Of a DNA stretch of 64,000 nt, positions 46,078-56,331 are shown in pieces. Position 1 is the first letter of the stretch, and each line of letters opens with the position of its first letter. The position numbers and the translations under genes were made by a program. This DNA is from a bacterium (GTDB taxonomy: Bacteria > Bacillota > Clostridia > Lachnospirales > Lachnospiraceae). The notes under the pieces were generated by a model, which saw nothing but the letters and a program-made list of their open reading frames with translations, searched no databases and had not been told where the DNA came from. Location of the stretch: positions 1-64,000 of the forward strand of contig JAMPGX010000006.1 in the NCBI GenBank assembly GCA_023663725.1. The letters are read 5' to 3'.

Positions 46078-46398
46078 ATGACCAGATACGAAGAACCCTC
46101 GGAGGAAATGACTGTGGAACTATCGTTGGATAACGGACAGAATGTGACATGTGCCGTAATCACTATACTTGAGGTGGAGGAACAGGACTATATCGTGTTG
46201 CTGCCACTGAATGAGCGTGGTGAGAATCAGGATGGAGAGGTATGGTTCTACCGCTACAGTGAGAATCCCGACGATCCGAGCGAGGAACCCGAGTTGGACT
46301 ATATTGACAACGATGAAGAATACGAAAAAGTAGCGGAAGCCTTTGACGAATTCCTGGACGAGCAGGAATATGATGAGCTTACGTCTGATGAGAACTGA
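46078..46398 (+). CDS. DUF1292 family acidic protein
   Basis: 106 residues, plus strand. The DUF1292 core is present (VELSLDNGQNVTCAVITILEVEEQDYIVLLP and EVWFYRYSEN), with a very acidic C-terminal tail. The family is widespread in Firmicutes and its function is unknown; members often lie by DNA/RNA genes. ATGGAGG precedes the ATG. It is divergent from the GlgX-like gene, and its 3' end overlaps the convergent helicase gene by 20 bases. Confidence 0.85.
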   Translation: MTRYEEPSEEMTVELSLDNGQNVTCAVITILEVEEQDYIVLLPLNERGENQDGEVWFYRYSENPDDPSEEPELDYIDNDEEYEKVAEAFDEFLDEQEYDELTSDEN

Positions 46399-48340
46399 TC
46401 TGTCCCTCAGTCAGAGGCTGTAAAAAAGAGGAGGGGAGCTTGGGCCGCTGCATTGTACCGGTCAGATATAAAAGCTCCAGACTGTTCCTTGCCCTGGTCA
46501 TTCCTACATAGAACAGTCTTCTCTCCTCCTCTGTTTGCGCCTCAGTTGTCAGGATACCCTTCTTCAGTTTGGGGATATTGCCTTCGTTGACGTCCATCAA
46601 AAACACCTTGTCATATTCCAGTCCTTTAGCGGCATGCATGGTCAATAAGTGAATGCCTTTTTGCTGTTCCTTCCGAAGTATTTTCTGTTGTGCCAGCTGC
46701 CGCGAGTATCTCTTCTGGTATGACTCCCACTCGGCAAAATCCCGATATTCCTTCCCCTCTTCCTCCAACCAGTCCAGTATTTCCAGCCAACTCTCCAACA
46801 GCTCTCTATTTTGACCCGCTCTCCGACGCAAGTAATCCTCGTATCCAAAGCCTCTACGAATAAAAGCAATACTCAACTCAGGAGAAAATTTCCGCAGTTG
46901 TCCTAACTTTCGCTCAAATTGGTCCAAGTCCCTGACTGCGGTCGGGTTTTCATAAGGCATATGACTGTAAAACTGTCGGAGCTCATCAAAGTCCACTGTC
47001 GGCTCCACCATCGACTCCCTGCCAACCTGCAGTCTAGGCCTGTTCCATATTCGCAGAAGAATCTTTCTCTCCCTGCATCCATGAGCAATCCGTAGATAAT
47101 CCATCACATCCCGCGCCACAAAATGCTCATAGATATTACTGACCTCATTCCGCGCCGCAAGAGGAATACCTGCCGCCAACAGCTCCGCCGCAAAAACCCC
47201 CAACAAACCGTTAGTTCGGAACAAGACAGCCCATCCGCTAAGCTCCCGAATGCTTTTTCCCTGACACATGGATATCACGTACTGCCTTTCCTCACGTTCT
47301 CCAGCAAAGGCTTTCAGCTTTACGCTGCCTCCCGATTCCCCTACTGGAGCCAGTCGCTTGGGTATCCTGTGCCGATTGCAGGAAATGACCCTGTCCGATG
47401 CATCCACGATTGCAGGAAGACAGCGATAGTTTCTGCCCAGCGACACATAAGCCACACCTTGATATTCGGTTAGAAAGCGCGGCATAATTTCGGGATCGGC
47501 TCCCCTGAAGCCATAGATTGCCTGATCATCGTCCCCCACAGCAAACACGTTTCCTTCAACGGTAAAAAGCTTCTTTATAATTTCATACTGCACCGTGTTA
47601 CAATCTTGGAATTCATCTATCAACACATATCGGTAATTTCTGCGCCAATACTGTAAAAGCTCTGCATTGCTCTCCAACTCCGCCGCTGTCAATGTAAGCA
47701 AATCATCCAGATCCATTTGCTTGCGCCGCGCCTTCTGCCTCTCGTAGTACTGCCATATCTCGCCATAACACGCCTTCCACGGCTCCTGTAGTCGCTCACC
47801 TCCAAGCTCCCAGCCCACTCCTTTATTTTTGTCACAGCTGATTACAGAGAGAATGCGGCTAATCTCTTCCGGACTTATCAAGTCATAATATGGACTAACT
47901 GCGTCTGGCTGTCGCTCTCTAATCTGTTCCAGCAATGGATACAGCAGCTTTTGTTTATCTGTCTCGCCAATTATACGATATTGGGTATATTTCTCAGAGC
48001 TTCTTAGAATCTGATAAAAGAAAGAATGAAAGGTTCCAAAGTTGACTTGTCCAGAGCAGATATCTGTTGAAATACTTGAGGAGTTCTCTGACTTACCCGC
48101 CATACTCAGGTATCTGCTCTGCATGGATCTGGCTGCTTCTCTGGTAAACGTTATTACCAAAATCTGCTCGGGTGGAATCCGCCGTTCCTGGACCAGGTGC
48201 AAGATACGGCCAGTCAACACTGTAGTTTTACCGGAGCCGGGACCCGCCGACACCAGCATTGGCCCCGCTCCGTGTGTTGCCGCTCTGCGCTGCTCGGCAG
48301 AGAGCTTACTAATTATTTCATGCATTGTGTAACAGCTCAA
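46379..48340 (-). CDS. UvrD/PcrA-like superfamily 1 DNA helicase
   Basis: 653 residues. Walker A GPGSGKTT, motif [16 protein letters not shown], motif [19 protein letters not shown], motif [18 protein letters not shown] and motif [16 protein letters not shown] are all present, so it is an active ATP-dependent 3'-5' helicase by sequence. It is somewhat shorter than PcrA (~730). The listed TTG start has AGGAGGGG 4 bases before it; an ATG at 48325 overlaps the gltX stop (ATGA) as an alternative. It overlaps gltX by 23 bases, so the two share a transcript. Confidence 0.92.
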   Translation of the reverse strand: MSCYTMHEIISKLSAEQRRAATHGAGPMLVSAGPGSGKTTVLTGRILHLVQERRIPPEQILVITFTREAARSMQSRYLSMAGKSENSSSISTDICSGQVNFGTFHSFFYQILRSSEKYTQYRIIGETDKQKLLYPLLEQIRERQPDAVSPYYDLISPEEISRILSVISCDKNKGVGWELGGERLQEPWKACYGEIWQYYERQKARRKQMDLDDLLTLTAAELESNAELLQYWRRNYRYVLIDEFQDCNTVQYEIIKKLFTVEGNVFAVGDDDQAIYGFRGADPEIMPRFLTEYQGVAYVSLGRNYRCLPAIVDASDRVISCNRHRIPKRLAPVGESGGSVKLKAFAGEREERQYVISMCQGKSIRELSGWAVLFRTNGLLGVFAAELLAAGIPLAARNEVSNIYEHFVARDVMDYLRIAHGCRERKILLRIWNRPRLQVGRESMVEPTVDFDELRQFYSHMPYENPTAVRDLDQFERKLGQLRKFSPELSIAFIRRGFGYEDYLRRRAGQNRELLESWLEILDWLEEEGKEYRDFAEWESYQKRYSRQLAQQKILRKEQQKGIHLLTMHAAKGLEYDKVFLMDVNEGNIPKLKKGILTTEAQTEEERRLFYVGMTRARNSLELLYLTGTMQRPKLPSSFLQPLTEGQISSHQT

Positions 48341-49775
48341 TGCCCCTCCTAATGCGTCTCAGGGACTCTTCCTTGCCCAGAATCTCCATGATCTCAGTAG
48401 CTCCGGCGGGAGTCATCTGCTTGCCGGACACGGCGGTGCGCACTGGCCACATCACAAAGCCATTCTTACATCCCTTTTGCTCCACATAGGAGCTGAGAAT
48501 CTGATAGAGAGCATCATTGTCAAAGTCATCCTGAGCCTCTAATACAGGCAGTACTTCTGTCAGTACCTCCAGCGATGAGGCGGCATCCGTCTTCATCTTT
48601 TTATGCGTGTACATGACCGCATCATACTCTGGCAATTCTCCAAAAAAATCCACCATTGCAGGAATATCCGCGAACACTTCAATGCGCGTCTTCACCATTG
48701 CGGCAATCTTTTTGAAATCCAGATTTTCAGGTAATGCTGAGCGCAGATAAGGTTCTGCCATCTCATAGAATGTGTCAAAATCCATTGCCTTGATATACTC
48801 TCCGTTCATCCAACGCAGCTTCACGATATCAAAGACAGCAGGAGACTTGCTGATCCGGCGGTAGTCAAAGTTCTCGATCAGCTCCTGCAGCGTAAATATC
48901 TCCCTATTATCCTCAGGGCTCCAGCCCAGCAACGCGATATAGTTGATAATGGCCTCCGTCACGAAACCCTGCTCCAGCAGATCCTCAAAGGAGGCATGTC
49001 CGCTCCTCTTGGCCAGCTTCTTGTGATTCTCGTCAGTAATCAAAGGCAGGTGGACATACACTGGTACCTGCCAGCCAAAGGCGTTATATAGACGCACATA
49101 TTTGGGAGAGGACGAGAGATATTCATTGCCCCGCACCACATGAGTGATGTGCATGGTATGATCGTCCACCACATTGGCAAAATTGTAGGTGGGATACCCA
49201 TCGGATTTAATCAGGATCATATCGTCCAGTTCGCTGTTTTCTACGGTGATATCACCATAGAGTTCATCATGAAAAGTGGTGCTTCCCTCATTGGGAATAT
49301 TCTGCCGGATCACAAAGGGCTTGCCCGCCGCCAGGTTAGCCTGAATCTCCTCCTGAGACAGCCCCAGACAATGCTTGTCATAGATGCTGATCTCCTTGCC
49401 CTCCACCACCTCGGTCTTGAGAGAAGCCAGACGCTCCTTATCGCAGAAACAATAATAGGCTTCGCCTTTATCAATCAGCTCCTTGGCATATTTCATATAG
49501 ATGCCGGTCTTCATGCGCTCACTCTGCACATAAGGGCCGTAACCTCCGTCCTTATCCGGACCTTCGTCATGGATTAGACCCGTCTTCTCCATAGTGCGGT
49601 AGATGATCTCAATGGCGCCGTCCACAAAGCGCTCCTGGTCTGTGTCCTCAATGCGCAGCATGAAATCTCCACCCTCATGCTTGGCGATCAAAAACTCGTA
49701 CAGAGCCGACCGCAGATTCCCCACATGCATCTTCCCTGTAGGGCTGGGAGCATATCTTGTTCTTATCTTCTCCAT
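48318..49775 (-). CDS. gltX: Glutamyl-tRNA synthetase
   Basis: 485 residues. Class I signatures are present: the HIGH-type [19 protein letters not shown] and the KMSKS-type [12 protein letters not shown], with the glutamate pocket [12 protein letters not shown]. It charges tRNA-Glu. It lies 27 bases downstream of the hydrogenase gene, is followed by the overlapping helicase gene, and shows no promoter in the gap, so all three may be one operon. Confidence 0.96.
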   Translation of the reverse strand: MEKIRTRYAPSPTGKMHVGNLRSALYEFLIAKHEGGDFMLRIEDTDQERFVDGAIEIIYRTMEKTGLIHDEGPDKDGGYGPYVQSERMKTGIYMKYAKELIDKGEAYYCFCDKERLASLKTEVVEGKEISIYDKHCLGLSQEEIQANLAAGKPFVIRQNIPNEGSTTFHDELYGDITVENSELDDMILIKSDGYPTYNFANVVDDHTMHITHVVRGNEYLSSSPKYVRLYNAFGWQVPVYVHLPLITDENHKKLAKRSGHASFEDLLEQGFVTEAIINYIALLGWSPEDNREIFTLQELIENFDYRRISKSPAVFDIVKLRWMNGEYIKAMDFDTFYEMAEPYLRSALPENLDFKKIAAMVKTRIEVFADIPAMVDFFGELPEYDAVMYTHKKMKTDAASSLEVLTEVLPVLEAQDDFDNDALYQILSSYVEQKGCKNGFVMWPVRTAVSGKQMTPAGATEIMEILGKEESLRRIRRGIELLHNA

Positions 49776-49802
49776 CTCTTTTCTCTCCTCATATATTATC
49801 TG

Positions 49803-51305
49803 TCACTCATTCTGCTTCGGCGGTACTTTGCAATGAGCTTCCTGCTTGAACTTATTCAGTTCCTTTGCCGCCTGACCGAGCGCAATGTTCGTGCCGGCTC
49901 CGGCAATGCACCCCCCCGGACAGGCCATGCCCTCGATCAGACATCCGTTCATCTTGCCCGCCTTGGCAAGCAATAGTACCTTCTTACACTCCGCAAGGCT
50001 CTCCGCGTGCTCAATATGCACTTCCGTGCCGGGATAGTAGGTCCTGATACACTCCTCAATAGCAGACGCCACGCCTCCCGCCACCCCATAGCCTCTGCCA
50101 GCTGCCGTAGCATCCTCCATATGATCTAACGCCTGAATCTCCTCCATCAGGATCCCTCTGGCCTCGAACATACCCGTCAACTCCTCGAAGGTGATGACAA
50201 AATCAACATCCGAGCGAACAGTCCTACGCATGGCCTCCAGCTTCTTGGAAGCGCAGGGACCGATAAATACGACCAGCGCATCAGGATGTTCCTCTTTGAT
50301 CTTTCGGGCTGTGGCAACCATGGGCGTCAGCTCTGGACTGATCTTGTCGATGGTCTCCGGAAACAGATGCTTAGCCATCATAATCCAGGATGGACAGCAT
50401 GAAGTCAGACTAAATGCCTGATTGCCTGTAGCGACCTCCTCCACATAGTGCTCCGCCTCCGCCATACAGCCCATATCTGCGCCGATAGCAGTCTCATACA
50501 CATCCGCAAAGCCCAGTTCCTTCAACGCTGTCTTAAACATATCTGGCGACACCTTAGGCCCAAACTGTCCCACGAAAGCCGGCGCAACCTGAGCAATCAC
50601 ATTCTTCCCCGACTGCATGGCTCGAATCAGCTGAAATATCTGCGATTTATCTGCCACTGCGCCAAAGGGACAGCTAACCATGCACTGTCCGCAGGACACA
50701 CACATATCGTTATCAATCACAGCTCGCCCATGCTTGTCGCTCTTGATAGCGCCCAAACCGCAAGCTGCCTTACACGGACGCTCCCTGTGTGCGATGGCAT
50801 CATAGGGACAGATCTCCTTACACTTTCCGCATTTGATGCATTTTTCCTGGTCAATGACGGATTTCCCTTTTTCAAAATGAATGGCACCCTTAGGGCACAC
50901 CAACTGACAGGGATGAGCCACACAACCCATACAGGTATTCGTCACCTCATACATATTCTCTGGACAGGCATTACAGGCCGACGGAATCACCTGCATCAGA
51001 GGTGGTTCATAGTATTTCTCGGCAATGTTACTCTCCTCCACGCCCTCAGTCAGGTGGCCAGGACGGTTGCGGTTCTCCGGTCGCAGACTCATACCCATAG
51101 CCAGCCTGATCCGCTCGCGGATGATCGCCCTGTCACGGTATACGCTCTCCCAATACTCTGATTCCTCATAATCCACAAGCTTGTAGGGCAATGCTTCCAT
51201 GTCATCCTTCAAATTTGTGGAGGTATATGCCAGATTAGCCACCTCACGAAACACCATACGTCTGCGCTGTCTGATCGGCGTGTCTATTCCTCTCATGCTG
51301 CTCAT
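49803..51305 (-). CDS. Monomeric [FeFe]-hydrogenase, group B-like
   Basis: 500 residues. N-terminal ferredoxin-like Cys motifs (CMGCVAHPCQLVCP, CIKCGKCKEICP, CVSCGQCMVSCP) would carry electrons to an H-cluster domain with L1 TSCCPSW, L2 FIGPCASKKLEA and L3 EGMACPGGCIAGAG. The changed L2 (usual MPCxxKxxE) and the short form suggest group B rather than the classical group A enzyme. It should couple ferredoxin to H2 but may also sense or recycle it. GAGGAGA precedes the ATG at 51305. No maturation genes (HydEFG) are in the window. Confidence 0.9.
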   Translation of the reverse strand: MSSMRGIDTPIRQRRRMVFREVANLAYTSTNLKDDMEALPYKLVDYEESEYWESVYRDRAIIRERIRLAMGMSLRPENRNRPGHLTEGVEESNIAEKYYEPPLMQVIPSACNACPENMYEVTNTCMGCVAHPCQLVCPKGAIHFEKGKSVIDQEKCIKCGKCKEICPYDAIAHRERPCKAACGLGAIKSDKHGRAVIDNDMCVSCGQCMVSCPFGAVADKSQIFQLIRAMQSGKNVIAQVAPAFVGQFGPKVSPDMFKTALKELGFADVYETAIGADMGCMAEAEHYVEEVATGNQAFSLTSCCPSWIMMAKHLFPETIDKISPELTPMVATARKIKEEHPDALVVFIGPCASKKLEAMRRTVRSDVDFVITFEELTGMFEARGILMEEIQALDHMEDATAAGRGYGVAGGVASAIEECIRTYYPGTEVHIEHAESLAECKKVLLLAKAGKMNGCLIEGMACPGGCIAGAGTNIALGQAAKELNKFKQEAHCKVPPKQNE

Positions 51306-51361
51306 CTACATCTCTCCTCACTCTGAAACTCCAAAGTCAAGCCACATTATTGCCACATTAC

Positions 51362-52354
51362 TTATGCAATCTGTTCAAGTCTCTCCTTGATCGTTCGCAG
51401 TTCCGCTTCCATTATATTAACCCGTATTGCTATCAATTCCCTCTCGTCATCTGTCTTGGTAGCCTCTCTTAATTTTCGGTATAAATCCTGATGTCCCTCC
51501 GCAACGCGCATAATATTTGTGCGAATCTCATTTTCGAGGGTTATCTTTATACCCATGACCTCATTCTCCAACTTGTCAATTCTTCTCTTGAGTTCGTCTA
51601 ACTCTTCTCTGACCTCCTCAACTTTTTCCCTGACTTCTCTGATTTCTACCTTGAGTTCGTTCAGCTCTTCCCTGACCTCCTCAACCTTTCCCCTAAGTTC
51701 TCTGAATCCTACCTTGAGTTCGTCTAACTCTTCCCTGACCTCCTCAACTTTTTCCCTGAGTTCTCTGAATCCTACCTTGAGTTCGTCCAGCTCTTCCTTG
51801 ATCTCCTCAACTTTTCCCTTGACTTCTCTGATTTCTACCTTGAGTTCGTCCAGCTCTTCCCTGACCTCCTCAACTTTTCCCTTGACTTCTCTGATTTCTA
51901 CCTTGAGTTCATCCAGCTCTTCCCTGATCTCCTCAACTTTTCCCTTGACTTCTCTGATTTCTACCTTGAGTTCGCCTAACTCTTCCCTGACCTCCTCAAC
52001 TTTTCCCTTGACTTCTCTGATTTCTACCTTGAGTTCATCCAGCTCTTCCCTGATCTCCTCAACTTTTCCCTTGACTTCTCTGATTTCTACCTTGAGTTCG
52101 CCTAACTCTTCCCTGACCTCCTCAACTTTTTCCCTGACTTCTCTGAATCCTACCTTGAGTTCGTCTAACTCTTCCCTGATCTCCTCAACCTTTTCCCTGA
52201 CTTCTCTGATTTCTACCTTGAGTTCGCCTACCTCTTCCCTGATCTCCACCTTGAATTCATTGAACTCTCCCCTGAACTCACCGAAATCTTTTTCCAGCTT
52301 GTCAATCTTATCCAGTTTTGCCAGAACCAGGTCAAGCTTCTCGTTCTCCGTCAT
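51362..52354 (-). CDS. Long coiled-coil protein with ten 21-residue repeats
   Basis: 330 residues, no signal or membrane segment. After 44 N-terminal residues come ten almost perfect 21-residue units of the type LKVEIREVKGKVEEV-REELGE (residues 45-254), then a ~76-residue C-terminal region (ITLENEIR, AEGHQDLYRKL, AIRVNIMEAEL) shared with the 3392-3892 protein. The repeat would form a rod roughly 30 nm long if fully helical (inference). AAGGAGG precedes the ATG and a promoter lies at 52550-52578. Function unknown; the conserved tail in both paralogues is the part to study. Confidence 0.78.
   Translation of the reverse strand: MTENEKLDLVLAKLDKIDKLEKDFGEFRGEFNEFKVEIREEVGELKVEIREVREKVEEIREELDELKVGFREVREKVEEVREELGELKVEIREVKGKVEEIREELDELKVEIREVKGKVEEVREELGELKVEIREVKGKVEEIREELDELKVEIREVKGKVEEVREELDELKVEIREVKGKVEEIKEELDELKVGFRELREKVEEVREELDELKVGFRELRGKVEEVREELNELKVEIREVREKVEEVREELDELKRRIDKLENEVMGIKITLENEIRTNIMRVAEGHQDLYRKLREATKTDDERELIAIRVNIMEAELRTIKERLEQIA
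51593..52222 (-). repeat. Ten tandem 63-bp coding repeats
   Basis: Each 63-bp unit encodes 21 residues. Alternating GE/DE ends and KG/RE positions show the array grew by duplication of blocks of two units. Confidence 0.9.
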
Positions 52355-52549
52355 AAATTTGTCCTCCTTGTCTGTGCCGCAGTTATCCTGCTTGTTGCGC
52401 AGGAGATATCAAATACATTCCAGATGACATATCCGAAAATCTCCTGCCTGTGTTCAGTTGCTTTGATTTTGAATTCTAAGCATAGATTTTCCGACATTCT
52501 GAAATAGAGAAATTGCTCCAAAAACGTAAAGAATTTATGCTCTGCATGT

Positions 52550-52578
52550 ATAGTAGCATATGTAAAACGGAATTGCAA
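52550..52578 (-). promoter_or_regulatory. Promoter of the long coiled-coil gene
   Basis: TTGCAA and TACTAT are 17 bases apart on the minus strand, about 190 bases before the start. I see nothing else in 52355-52586. Confidence 0.45.
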
Positions 52579-52586
52579 GTAAAATT

Positions 52587-52868
52587 TTAGAGCAACTTCT
52601 GATAAATATTCTGTCCATGAACCTGGAATATCACTTGATAACCGCACTGCTCATAGAAGATGTCTTCCCTGGCAATCCCCTGTCTGCGGTATTCCTCTGC
52701 ACAGGCAACGAACCCAATTGCAAGGCTCTCGCTGCTTTCTTCCCGTCCCAGAACAGCCGATACCAGTTCCGAATCATCTTCACCCAAAATGCGATAACAC
52801 AGCTCCATTACCGCATCCAATTCCCGCTCACTCTTTATTTCTTTTATCGTCAATCCTTCCATGATCAT
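52587..52868 (-). pseudogene. Internally deleted GNAT acetyltransferase
   Basis: 93 residues in one frame. The N terminus (LTIKEIKSERELDAVMELCYRIL) and short pieces (SLAIGFVACAEEYRRQGIAR, the acetyl-CoA motif; FYEQCGYQVIFQVHGQNIYQKLL, the C terminus) are those of a GNAT N-acetyltransferase, but the parts between are missing. A normal GNAT is ~150-170 residues. Two in-frame internal deletions are the simplest reading, so it is likely inactive. Confidence 0.7.
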
Positions 52869-52965
52869 TTCCCCTATAGCGCAGATTAGCCAATTGCGAA
52901 ACTATCCCAGCAAGTGACGGGATCAGTCAATATAGACAAAACGGGGACAAATAACATAGACTGTA

Positions 52966-54984
52966 TCAACGCATCATCAAACTGCCCACCTGATACACCA
53001 GCGTAGTCACACTCCAGGCCAGCACAAGCTCAAAAGCGATCATCTTCAACGTAAAACTCCATGAACCGCTCTCCTTCTTCACAGTGGCCACCGTAGCCAC
53101 ACAGGGTACATACAGCAGGCAAAACAGCATCATACAGTAAGCGTTCAAAGGTCCGAAGCCCGGATAGGCCGCCTGCACATTGGCGATGATCGTCGCCATG
53201 CCCGCCGCCGAGTTCGCATTGGACACCCCGAACAATACCGCAAAGCTGGACACCACCACCTCTTTCGCGGAGATACCGGACAAAAGCGCCACTCCGATCT
53301 GCCACATGCCAAGGCCCGCCGGAGCCAGCACCGGCACCAGCAGCCGCCCAATCACAGCTCCAAAGCTGTCCGCCGGATTCTCCACCATGCCGCTTATGCC
53401 GAAATTCAGCACAAACCAGATCACAATGGAGGCCAGAAAAATAGTTGTACCCGCCTTGGACAGATAATCCTTTACCTTGTTTAACACATAGATGCGAATG
53501 GTGCGGGCATTGGGCCTCTTGTACTCCGGCAGCTCGATCAACAGGGAATCGTTGGTTTTCCCCTTTTCCAGCCCGTTGATCACCATGGCCGACAGGATGG
53601 CGATGACCATGCCCACCACATACAGGGAAAATGCCGCCAGCCCTGCACAATCTGGGAAAAACATGCCAGAGAACAGCACATAGATGGGCAGTCTGGCAGA
53701 GCAGGACATAAAGGGCGTGACCAACATAGTCTTGCGCCGGTCGTGTTCCGTCTCCAGCGCACGGGTAGCCATGATAGCGGGAACAGTACATCCAAAGCCC
53801 AGAATCATAGGCAAAAACGCCTTGCCCGACAGACCCACTTTTCCCATGATAGAATCCATCACATAAGCCACTCTGGACATATAGCCGCTATCTTCCAGCA
53901 CTGCCAACGCCAGAAACAGAATAAAAATGTTGGGCAGGAAGGTCAGGATACCACCCACTCCGGCGATGATGCCGTCCACCACCAGAGATTTAAGCCATCC
54001 CGCTACATGCACAGCCTCCAAAAGACGGCTCACAGAACTCGAAAATATCTCCAATCCCTGCTCAAACACACCCTTCAGCAGATCTCCTACGGTGAAGGTC
54101 AGAAAGAATACCAGACACATAATCAGCAAAAACACAGGAACACCCAACACGGGATGGGTCAGAAGCCGATCTGCCCTGTCTGTAATAGCTGCTTTTTTGT
54201 CCTTATGAAACAGAGTTTCCCCCACCACATGCTCAATATAGGCATATTTACACTGAATGATCTCTTTCTCATAGCTGCGGTCCACCACATTGGTAGTCCG
54301 GATGGGATGCTCCTCCCTGACCTCCTCGTCATCCTCCAGCAGCTTGATCGCGTGCCACCTGACAGAAGAATGAGTGGGATAATGAGCCTGCATCATCACC
54401 GACAGCTTGGCAATCCTGTCTTCAATCTCCTGAGGATAGTCCAATATGTACTCCTCCGCCCCCTCCTCATAATGGTGAACCACCGCGTGGAGCAGGATAT
54501 CCAGCCCCGTGCGCCTGGCGGCGGACACAGGCACCACCGGAATACCGCCCAGCATCTCCGGCAGACGATGCAGATCGATCTCCATGCCTCGCTCTTTTAC
54601 GATGTCCATCATGTTTAGAGCCAGCACCACTGGCTTACCCAACTCCAACAGTTGCAATGTCAGATACAGATTGCGCTCCAGAGAGGAGGCATCCACAATA
54701 TTGACAATCACATCAATGTCATCATCCATCACACAGCTGCGGGTGACTTTTTCCTCTATGGTATAGCAGGTCAGGGAATAGATACCCGGTGTGTCCACCA
54801 ATCTGATCCCCATGCCCTCATACTCCGTCTCTCCCTCTACCTTCTCCACCGTGACCCCAGGCCAGTTGGCCACCTTCAGCTTAGAACCTGTCAAAGCGTT
54901 GAACAGCGTAGTCTTACCACAGTTGGGATTGCCCACGCAGGCCACGTGGATATATTTTTTTTCGGGTGTATGCTGTCTTTCCAT
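52966..54984 (-). CDS. feoB: Ferrous iron transporter FeoB
   Basis: 672 residues. An N-terminal GTPase domain (G1 GNPNCGKTTLFN, G3 VDTPGIYSL, G4 ALNMMD) is followed by the polytopic permease with Gate motifs (about residues 290-670; LPMILGFGCTVPAIMATRA). It imports Fe2+. It is separated from feoA by a lipoprotein gene, so the usual feoAB pair is split. Start ATG follows GAGGCT. The feo promoter at 56303-56331 likely serves all three genes. Confidence 0.96.
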   Translation of the reverse strand: MERQHTPEKKYIHVACVGNPNCGKTTLFNALTGSKLKVANWPGVTVEKVEGETEYEGMGIRLVDTPGIYSLTCYTIEEKVTRSCVMDDDIDVIVNIVDASSLERNLYLTLQLLELGKPVVLALNMMDIVKERGMEIDLHRLPEMLGGIPVVPVSAARRTGLDILLHAVVHHYEEGAEEYILDYPQEIEDRIAKLSVMMQAHYPTHSSVRWHAIKLLEDDEEVREEHPIRTTNVVDRSYEKEIIQCKYAYIEHVVGETLFHKDKKAAITDRADRLLTHPVLGVPVFLLIMCLVFFLTFTVGDLLKGVFEQGLEIFSSSVSRLLEAVHVAGWLKSLVVDGIIAGVGGILTFLPNIFILFLALAVLEDSGYMSRVAYVMDSIMGKVGLSGKAFLPMILGFGCTVPAIMATRALETEHDRRKTMLVTPFMSCSARLPIYVLFSGMFFPDCAGLAAFSLYVVGMVIAILSAMVINGLEKGKTNDSLLIELPEYKRPNARTIRIYVLNKVKDYLSKAGTTIFLASIVIWFVLNFGISGMVENPADSFGAVIGRLLVPVLAPAGLGMWQIGVALLSGISAKEVVVSSFAVLFGVSNANSAAGMATIIANVQAAYPGFGPLNAYCMMLFCLLYVPCVATVATVKKESGSWSFTLKMIAFELVLAWSVTTLVYQVGSLMMR

Positions 54985-55059
54985 GTATAGCCTCTCTTCT
55001 ATGTCCTTATCCTTTTTGTCCTGTATTCAACATTTTATGTAACGGCTCTTGTATTGTCG

Positions 55060-55968
55060 TCACGGAGATGTGCCGGAAGAATTGTACCCTGGGATATCCG
55101 TGTCATATTCCTCACAACGGATCAATTCAAAATCACCGTTTTGATACTTATATACATAAGTCATTGAGCGAACCATACTGTCAATGGACCAGCCGCGGAG
55201 CACCTGTTCCTCGGCATCGACCTCGTAGTTGGGAATATCCTCAAAGCTCGGCTTATAACAATAGAAACCGTCCTCATAGACATAGACCGCATGTACGCTG
55301 TCACCCCTGCTTCCTGCATGGCCCAGAGAAAGGATCAAATCATCCTGACCGTCGAAGGTAACGTCCTCAAAGTAAGCAGGGAATCCGCAGGCATCCCATA
55401 CATATCTGTCTTTCTCTATATTTTCAAAATCCTTGCTAGGGTAATCCACATGCAACACCTGGATATCCTCACCCTCCACAAAGAAAAAATAGTCCTCCTT
55501 ATGCTGGTAATTATCTGGCGGCGGCTCCTTGTAGCGCACCCATATCCGCAGGCAGCGATTCTCCCTGTCTACCAACTTTCTACCCCATTCCCTCTTGTAC
55601 TCCCACTCATAAGCGCTCTCCTGCCCGCTCACCCACTCACAGGCCTCTATCTCCTCGTCCTCGCTGAGAATCACATTTTCCTCTATAGCCTTCAACAGCT
55701 TTTCATCTACCACATCACCCCAGAAATCCGTCAGTATAACTTCGCTTAGCTCGGTGAAAATATCTCTGCTGCTTCCCCCATCAGTCTGCGAAGACTCCTG
55801 ATTGCCTCTTGTAGACACACCTTCGGAAATATCCTGCCTGCCACAGGCAGTTGTCAGCGCAAGCGGCCACAGGATTGCGCTCAAGACAAATACCCTTGAG
55901 AACTTCTGTCCTTTCGAACTGCCACATACAACATTTCTCAGATAATCTAAAGGAAAAAATATTCGCAT
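55060..55968 (-). CDS. Lipoprotein of unknown function between feoA and feoB
   Basis: 302 residues. A long signal ends in a lipobox (ALTTAC), so it should be lipid-anchored outside. The body is acidic and rich in aromatic residues. The stretch YFEDVTFDGQDDLILSLGHAG resembles a calcium-binding FG-GAP/XAC2610-type repeat. AAAGGA precedes the ATG at 55968. Position between feoA and feoB suggests, but does not show, a role in iron uptake or the envelope. Confidence 0.7.
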   Translation of the reverse strand: MRIFFPLDYLRNVVCGSSKGQKFSRVFVLSAILWPLALTTACGRQDISEGVSTRGNQESSQTDGGSSRDIFTELSEVILTDFWGDVVDEKLLKAIEENVILSEDEEIEACEWVSGQESAYEWEYKREWGRKLVDRENRCLRIWVRYKEPPPDNYQHKEDYFFFVEGEDIQVLHVDYPSKDFENIEKDRYVWDACGFPAYFEDVTFDGQDDLILSLGHAGSRGDSVHAVYVYEDGFYCYKPSFEDIPNYEVDAEEQVLRGWSIDSMVRSMTYVYKYQNGDFELIRCEEYDTDIPGYNSSGTSP

Positions 55969-56004
55969 TTGTATTCCTTTCCATACTATTTAACAAGAAA
56001 ATAT

Positions 56005-56238
56005 TCAATCCTCCTGCGGACATTCGCTCACTTCGATATTGTCTGACAGATGCCTGCCCAGCGCAAGACGAGTTCCACGAACCTGAATGATAAGCGCCCC
56101 CCGCCTCTTACGGTTCAGCACTCTGATCCGGATGCCTTCGTTGAGCCCAAGGGCCTGTAGCCGTCGGGTGATCGCCTCCTCCACATATAAGCCCTCCACC
56201 GTGTATTCCTGATCTTTGCGCGCTTCATACAAAGTCAT
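56005..56238 (-). CDS. feoA: FeoA, small iron-transport accessory protein
   Basis: 77 residues, one SH3-like domain (TLYEARKDQEYTVEGLYVEEA, RRLQALGLNEGIRIRVLNRKRRG, ALGRHLSDNIEV), normal FeoA size. It supports FeoB. The frame extends to 56469, but the promoter at 56303-56331 lies in that extension, and AAAGGGG is 6 bases before the ATG at 56238. The lipoprotein and feoB follow. Confidence 0.9.
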   Translation of the reverse strand: MTLYEARKDQEYTVEGLYVEEAITRRLQALGLNEGIRIRVLNRKRRGALIIQVRGTRLALGRHLSDNIEVSECPQED

Positions 56239-56302
56239 CTCCATACCCCTTTTCGCATCGTCATTCCCACGCACTTGTTTATCGCTTGCTCCGTGCCCAC
56301 TC

Positions 56303-56331
56303 ATTATAGTCCCCGAAAGCTGAATCGTCAA
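56303..56331 (-). promoter_or_regulatory. Promoter of the feoA-lipoprotein-feoB operon
   Basis: TTGACG and TATAAT are 17 bases apart on the minus strand. No obvious Fur box was seen over it. Confidence 0.8.

Noticed and set aside
49776-49802. T-box or other riboswitch upstream of gltX
   Set aside because: The 27-base gap to the hydrogenase gene is too short and no specifier structure is seen.
51519-52427. Long plus-strand frame (302 residues, Ser/Thr/Leu-rich)
   Set aside because: It is the antisense of the 63-bp repeat array; the repeat keeps stops away on the other strand. The minus-strand frame has a ribosome-binding site and a sensible coiled coil.
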